Source of the DNA: Synaphobranchus kaupii
Lineage: Eukaryota > Chordata > Actinopteri > Anguilliformes > Synaphobranchidae
Reading direction: 5' to 3'
NCBI GenBank assembly: GCA_029718625.1
Contig: CM056379.1
Location: 61,903,626-61,967,625 of the forward strand
DNA: 64,000 nucleotides
Shown here piece after piece: positions 58,701 to 64,000 of the stretch. The notes under the pieces are model-generated. The model searched no databases. It saw only the letters and a list, made by a program, of their open reading frames with translations, and was not told the origin of the DNA. The position numbers and the translations under genes are program-made. Numbering within the stretch: the stretch's first letter is position 1; every line of letters starts with the position of its first letter.

Positions 58701-60101
58701 TTTTAAACAATAAGCACATTTATAAATAATGCTTATGTCCATTTAAAGAAATGTGATTACATGAAAGTTAAAAGTGATGTCCAAGTATTTTTTTTTTTAA
58801 AGGACTGAATGTGGGTAACTGACTGGCTGGCTGCCTGATCCCCCGTTGTTGAAAAGCGCATGCGTAAATTTAAACATTTAAAATGCTAGTCCTCCTACAA
58901 ACTTTTAACAATTTGCATGAAACTAGGTAAAACAAAACACCGCCACACATGCAGGAGCTTAGAGTCAAACCACACTCTCTCACTGGCCTTCCGTAATTTC
59001 TCTCACTCTACCTCAGGTGTGCTCCATTTATTTCCGCAGGGACCCCAGGCTCTTGCGTTCCCACTTCCATTAACTCTATGGGCTTTGGCCCCCTAGTGGT
59101 GGGACGTATCCGTCCCAGTTTTTTTATAGTGTTCATATTTCTCGGAAATTCTAAATTAAAACTTTAAGAAAACATGGAACTTTCAACGCTAAATTGTTAT
59201 AAACAGTCACAGCCAGCGAACACATTCGTCTATATGCTTATCAGCTCTCAGTTACACTGCAAGGCCATAAAACAGCAGGGTGCGAATAGCCCAACCCACT
59301 GTTTACAGCCTTCACCTCGCTGCAGTCACAGACAATAAAATGCATATCACAAAATCTCTTGGTACAGTTAATACATGCTAAAAAATCAAGATCCGATTTA
59401 GGAACAATTGTATGTTACTGAAAAGTTGTATAAATAAACATTAAGTGTTTTCCCCCTGTGCTCACTTCACTATGCAACCGATGTACTTCCAGTTTTGTAT
59501 AAATATATTTTATTTTCTACAAAATCTCTTGATAAACATTTTTAAGCAACCAAATACGATACATGGTTGTGCAGGTATAACTGTTTTCTGACGAATCTTG
59601 GACGTTTTTTCGTAATCCATCTATCCATTGTCCAGAAAATTTCCACAGTGCGTACCCATCACATTTGCGTTTGTACTACGTTACTACCATTGCATAAAAA
59701 CATTACTAGACTGCTTCAGGAATGATCTACCACAAAACATGTAGATTATGTTATACGGGGTTTCCTCGCCTTTCAAACAAAGTAAAATATGTCATATTCG
59801 AGCGACTGGGAACGGCGCTGTATTCAAGCGTAACGACAGCCCATAGGGCAATAGTGGTATGCGCATTCGGCCACATGACTGTGCAGTCAGCATCAGATTG
59901 TGTCTGTGAAGTCACATGCACATTTTTACTGAGCTTGTCCTGGAAGAGATGGACTGGATTGCTGTACAAGTACGTTTTTAGCCTATCCAGATGATATTTA
60001 GCCATGTGTAGCGCATTTGTTAGCTTTATGTACATCAATAGGCTAGCTTTTCTCTTACGCATACCTGGTTTGTTGTATTGTGTAATTACGCTGGTCATAT
60101 A
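58701..60101. other. Intergenic, nothing recognised
   Basis: No exon, RNA gene or repeat with clear ends. Open frames on both strands around 59,722-60,098 overlap each other and have no known motif. Confidence 0.4.
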
Positions 60102-60780
60102 CAGTGTCCTCCACTATTATTGGCACCCCTGGTAAAGATGAGTAAAATGGGTTATAAAAAATTAACCGTTTGGTGAATTAGCTTAATCTCACACTGAATT
60201 AAAAAAAAAAAATCCCACCTTTAATTGAAGTAAATTTATTATGAGAAAAAAAAATCCCTCATCAAGAAATTATTTTTTAAAATAATTTAATATTTAATAA
60301 TAATTTTTAATATATATAAATGCAGGGGTGCCTATAGAATAAAGTAATCATTTTTAATATTTGGTTGCATATCCTTTGCATGCCATGACTTCCTGATGTC
60401 TGTGACCCAACAACATCAAAAGACTCTTGATATCTTATTTTCTGGTACTCTTACAGGCGATACTATAGCGTCACTGAATTTGAATGGATCTCTATGGGAA
60501 TTGGGGGGTGGGACTAGATTTAGCTGTAAATTATGCTGGAACAGTATGGAATACATTGTTGGTAAAATGGCGGTAAGTCATCAAGGACCTGTGGTATCAA
60601 ACGAGCCTCAAACCATCACTCTGCTGCCAGATATGCAGTAGATATGGATGGATCACTTTAAGGGTTGTTTCTACAGATTTTCCTACTGAACTCTATGGAA
60701 AAATAAGTCAGGAGAAGAAACCCTTGACGTTATCCATCCATATCTACTGTATTTCTGGCAGCAGAGTGATGGTTAAGTGA
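60102..60780. mobile_element. Tc1-type left end fused to the shared palindromic core, copy E
   Basis: CAGTGTCCTCCACTATTATT after TA (60,100-60,101) is a known fish Tc1 terminus; 'gcaggggtgcctatagaata' near 60,322 is its inner repeat, inverted. From 60,361 ('ttgcatatcctttgcatgcc') the sequence enters the core, with 'caaaagactcttgatatctt' and the palindrome centre near 60,690, and stops around 60,776 with most of the right arm missing. Confidence 0.7.
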
Positions 60781-62060
60781 TAACAGTATGGAGTGCTATT
60801 ATCTAGAGTATTTTTAGTTTCGTGATGAATGAATTCTCGCAGAAGTTCGCTAATTAGCTTCTATGTTGTCACAGGCTGGAAAGGAGCGCATGGCCTGCTA
60901 AGGGGGTTGGTTTTGCAGCATTCATTCACAGTTTTTTTGTGTAGCAACCAACACAAGGGCTAGTTGTTGAATTCACGCATGAAACTACATCCATTCTCAG
61001 TGCTTTATTTCACGGTTCAGTCAAGACATTACAGTATTATAATAATGTCATTTAGTTAGTGCAGGCTAATAATATTTTTTATTATATATTTTTTTGTTGT
61101 TGAGATAATTAGTGTTCTAATCTTTTAGTGATTCTATTTAGTAATGTACTTGAATCTGTCTTATTCAGGGTGACAGTGAAGACACCCCTGCCCCACCTGA
61201 CACCTCTGTCATAGGAGGTGGTAACAGACAGGTTTGCCAAATAAAGTGATGTATAATTCACTACTTGTGCTGTCATTTTAATGTTGAAGTCATGTTGAAG
61301 GCTTGTTATAGATAAACCTGTTATTCTGCTGGCCTATGGGGCTCTGGTAAATCTAATTTTGAAGTACAGTGCCATTTTAAATGTAAAGCAGATTGGTCGG
61401 ATAACATTAGGGTAAGTAATCCTTTTCGGACAGGTATTTGGGCACTTTTGGGCACGCTTTGTAAGAGAATACCCTCATACACATAAACACAAAACATGTG
61501 TAGGTTAATTTTCTTCACATTTTGTATTACAAAGACTGTTTTAAAAGAAAAATAAAGTTGTCTGATTATTGGCATGCCTGAACAGAAAGATATGTACATG
61601 TTTTATATTTGGAGGTGTTTGGATAGCTTTTGGGACACCTGGGCCCCGTTTTGGGTAAAACACCAATGGATAAGGAAAGCCTGTAGATATCTTTACCAAA
61701 TTTTATACACAAGTGGACAACATATTAATGCACTAGTAGGAATTCTGGCTTGCTCCATTACTTTGAAGTTGAGATATTCAGTGATAAACTATAAAAACAC
61801 AAGGCGTTTTGTACTTTTTTTGTATTCTTATTTGTATTTTGTATGTGACCACTCTGACATACATTTATTCTATTGCAAATTTCTGAATGGTACAAGCCTC
61901 TTCTTTCATTCAAACTTTCAACCATGGATGTGCAGTGAATAGTTCTATTTCATATCGGCCACGCCACGTCATTTCAACATGCCACGGTATGGGTCATCCT
62001 CGCCGAGAGGAGGAGCTGCTAGGAGACTGAATAGCAAATTAACCACCACTACGGGCGGAA
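60781..62060. other. Intergenic, nothing assigned
   Basis: No gene. At 61,169-61,243 an acceptor-like site precedes a short open stretch (GDSEDTPAPPDTS) closely followed by AATAAA, but no partner exon was found. 61,574-61,942 is open for 122 codons with no known motif. Confidence 0.35.
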
Positions 62061-62071
62061 CCACGTCACGC

Positions 62072-62112
62072 CATAAATACGGCGCTTGTACGCGCCCGGC
62101 CTCTTTTTGCCT
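62072..62112 (+). promoter_or_regulatory. Possible TATA plus pyrimidine-start promoter
   Basis: CATAAATA at 62,072-62,079 is followed about 22 bp later by a pyrimidine run CCTCTTTTTGCCTCC in a locally GC-rich context. This is the layout of TOP-type vertebrate promoters. No downstream gene was identified, so it may be fortuitous. Confidence 0.25.
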
Positions 62113-62573
62113 CCTCGAGGTTGAACTGAGACCAAGGGGCCAAGACTGGGCTTTCGTTTTGAAGCTCACTTCCTGGTTGGGCTGGGAGCGGCAATTGTGC
62201 CGTTGCTCATTAGTGCCACTGCGATTGGCTCCAGCAGTGGCGCCCCCAGCTGTACGCAGAGTATGCAGTCTGCGTACCTTAGCAACAACAGCAAAATTAG
62301 TATTTCCATTAAAACTGACGTGAATTTTCAAAGTCTTTCCGTCTCTGTTTCTACGATGTTGAGGAATGATATTTGCTTATTGTCTTCGTTGTATTGCCTG
62401 GTTATTGTATTTTCCAAGTTTTGCATATTTCAAACATTTGAAAGTGATTGGAAGACACAGTTGAAAGTGAGTGGAGGACCACCTTTTTCTTTAGACCGGG
62501 AAAAGAGTTGCCTTTTTACTTGTCAGTCAAGATAACTAACTTAAACGAATACAGTAATTGACGTTAGCCAAAT

Positions 62574-62741
62574 ATGTCAAAGAAAAGAAAGCAGCTCAGC
62601 ATTGTGGAACTGTTGAGTCTGATAAAGAATGAAAATAACAATTCGGAGAATCAGCTTTCGGAGAACCAGTCCTCAGCTGAGGATGAGTTAGCCCCACCGG
62701 GAGACGAGCTACCCACCAAAATGTTCTTTTATTTGCAGTGA
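62574..62741 (+). CDS. Small ORF, unrecognised (55 residues)
   Basis: ATG 62,574 opens MSKKRKQLSIVELLSLIKNE and continues as an acidic, Ser/Asn-rich stretch to TGA at 62,739. The basic start is reminiscent of the N-termini of some hAT/zinc-finger transposase-derived proteins. The last codons coincide with an acceptor-like 'ttttatttgcag'. Coding status is unproven. Confidence 0.2.
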   Translation: MSKKRKQLSIVELLSLIKNENNNSENQLSENQSSAEDELAPPGDELPTKMFFYLQ

Positions 62742-64000
62742 CTTGCTCTTGCTCGTGCTCTTGCTCTCTCTAACACACACACAATTGGCGTGCATATAAT
62801 ATTTTATTAGAAATTTAAGCAGTGAATACATTTTGTTGAGCATGTTCGATAGTTACATTGACTTGTCAGAAGTGTTTTCATTGTGTTAACATTAACTGTG
62901 CTGTAAGTCGCGTAACAGCTTGTTGCGCGCAACATTTCCATTCTATTGTGAGGTCTCTCCAGTTTTCCTGATGAAATATCAGGCTACTGTAAGTCACGTA
63001 ACATCTTTTTGCGCGCAACATTTCCATTCTATTTTGAAGTCTCTCCGGTTTTGCTGATGAAAGATCAGACTTTAACGTAGGCTAGGCCTACTCCTACGTT
63101 AGAACTTCTTGTAATATGCGACCCTATGAGTGCAAAATATATCGGTAAATTACGTTGTAACGTCAGTCCTAAGTAGTGGCTTTGTTTTCATGTAGCCTAT
63201 GGCTTGGCCTACTCTGTTGCGTACCCCGGGAAGAAATCCTGCGGGCGCCCCTGGGCTCCAGTATAGGTCTTTCACCATGTAAGTCAATGGCAGCAATGAG
63301 GTCAAAATACTCAGTCAATAAATTTTTTTGTGCAATAGGTGCCTTTCCTTCATCTAGTGCCTCTGCATGTGCTGATTTTTTTGTAAATATTGTGTAGTGT
63401 GACAGTGTGTAGGGTATTAACATTTGTTCAGGACCAATCAGAAGGACAGGTTGAGTCCTCTTCGGCTCCATGGAGCAGGCGCAGTTTGTACAAACGGGCG
63501 GCGAAAAAGACATCCAGAGCTTCAATTCAGTTTTTACGAGGCTGTGGAAAGGCAATGGGTGACATCACAGTGGCTTTGTCCATATTTTTATACAGTCTAT
63601 GGCTGAGACTGGTTTTTATGGTTCCCTTTGGAATCCGCAAAATCGTGAATTTTCTTGCCTCTCCCGATTGCCCGGAGCTACATCCTGAACGGAGTACGCT
63701 TTCCGGGGCTTTCCCTCCCCAGCAACGCAGATTGCAATTTGTTGCTGTTTGTTTGGCTAACGTTACTCATTAGAGTTGTTACCTTGTTGTAGGTAACTGC
63801 CGGTTTTCCTTGCAGAACTAGATCGGGTTTAAGCCGATATCTTCTGATTGTATTTAGCCGCATTGAATTTGTTTTCCCCACAGAACTTCTGTGGTTTCCC
63901 CCCTTGTTGTTACTAAGGCTGTGTCACAAACCGCATACTTCCATGCTCCGAGCACACATCCATCTTGGAGTGTGAGTCCAAAAAGTGCGGTAGCACGGAG
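62742..64000. other. Intergenic, repeat-like fragments
   Basis: 62,896-63,064 contains a tandemly related pair of ~120-bp stretches ('gtaagtc(g/a)cgtaaca', 'gcgcgcaacatttccattct', 'ctctcc(a/g)gtttt'). 'tggctttgtccatattttta' with 'tacagtctatgg' near 63,569-63,602 is a string often seen in teleost repeats. The window ends inside what looks like a DNA-transposon terminus starting near 63,921 (GGCTGTGTCACAAACCGCAT). No gene identified. Confidence 0.35.

Noticed and set aside
61166..61243. Terminal exon with AATAAA (GDSEDTPAPPDTS)
   Set aside because: An acceptor-like site and polyadenylation hexamer are present, but no partner exon or protein match could be recognised.
62974..62974. Tandem 120-bp similarity at 62,896-63,064 as a new satellite
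   Set aside because: Only two diverged units are visible, too few to call a satellite.
63921..64000. DNA transposon starting GGCTGTGTCAC at the window edge
   Set aside because: Only one end is inside the window, so neither ends nor target duplication can be verified.

Overview
The window is vertebrate nuclear DNA, almost certainly from a teleost fish. The evidence is two spliced plus-strand genes, psmd3 (26S proteasome subunit Rpn3) followed by csf3 (granulocyte colony-stimulating factor), in the same order as on human chromosome 17q, embedded in fish-type transposons: Tc1/mariner with Sleeping Beauty-like ends, L2, Rex1-like and L1/Tx1 LINEs, a Gmr1-like Ty3/gypsy element, hAT, Harbinger and tRNA-derived SINEs. 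I cannot name the species from sequence alone.

Layout. 1-13,004 is taken to be an upstream psmd3 intron; it holds a hAT element with two nested insertions, tandem tRNA-like repeats, a Harbinger transposase relic, a 5'-truncated L1/Tx1-like LINE with an 11-bp target duplication and a Sleeping Beauty-type terminal repeat. The last six psmd3 coding exons lie at 13,005-13,119, 37,890-38,009, 41,266-41,369, 44,702-44,857, 45,073-45,123 and 46,149-46,226, encoding the last 207 residues. One intron (13,120-37,889) is swollen to 24.8 kb by a 14.4-kb LTR retrotransposon (with an L2 and a reverse-oriented LINE inside it) and by a Tc1-like element carrying a LINE and a second Tc1. Later introns hold a 980-bp foldback element, a 49-bp minisatellite of about 30 units, and a foldback element with a palindromic MITE inside.

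46,227-51,400 is intergenic, with a decayed Tc1 transposase interrupted by a SINE and several repeats. csf3 is complete at 51,564-55,293: five coding exons, 211 residues, with a TATA box and a kappaB-type site just upstream and an AU-rich 3' UTR. 56,776-64,000 contains repeats and no gene I can name; the expected neighbour med24 was not seen.

The most unusual items are the LTR element, whose integrase lies before reverse transcriptase (copia-like order in a gypsy-type pol), and a palindromic core present six times in the window and linked to four different Tc1-type terminal sequences. Nearly all mobile-element proteins are broken; the exception is the L2 reading frame, which is open throughout its retained length.
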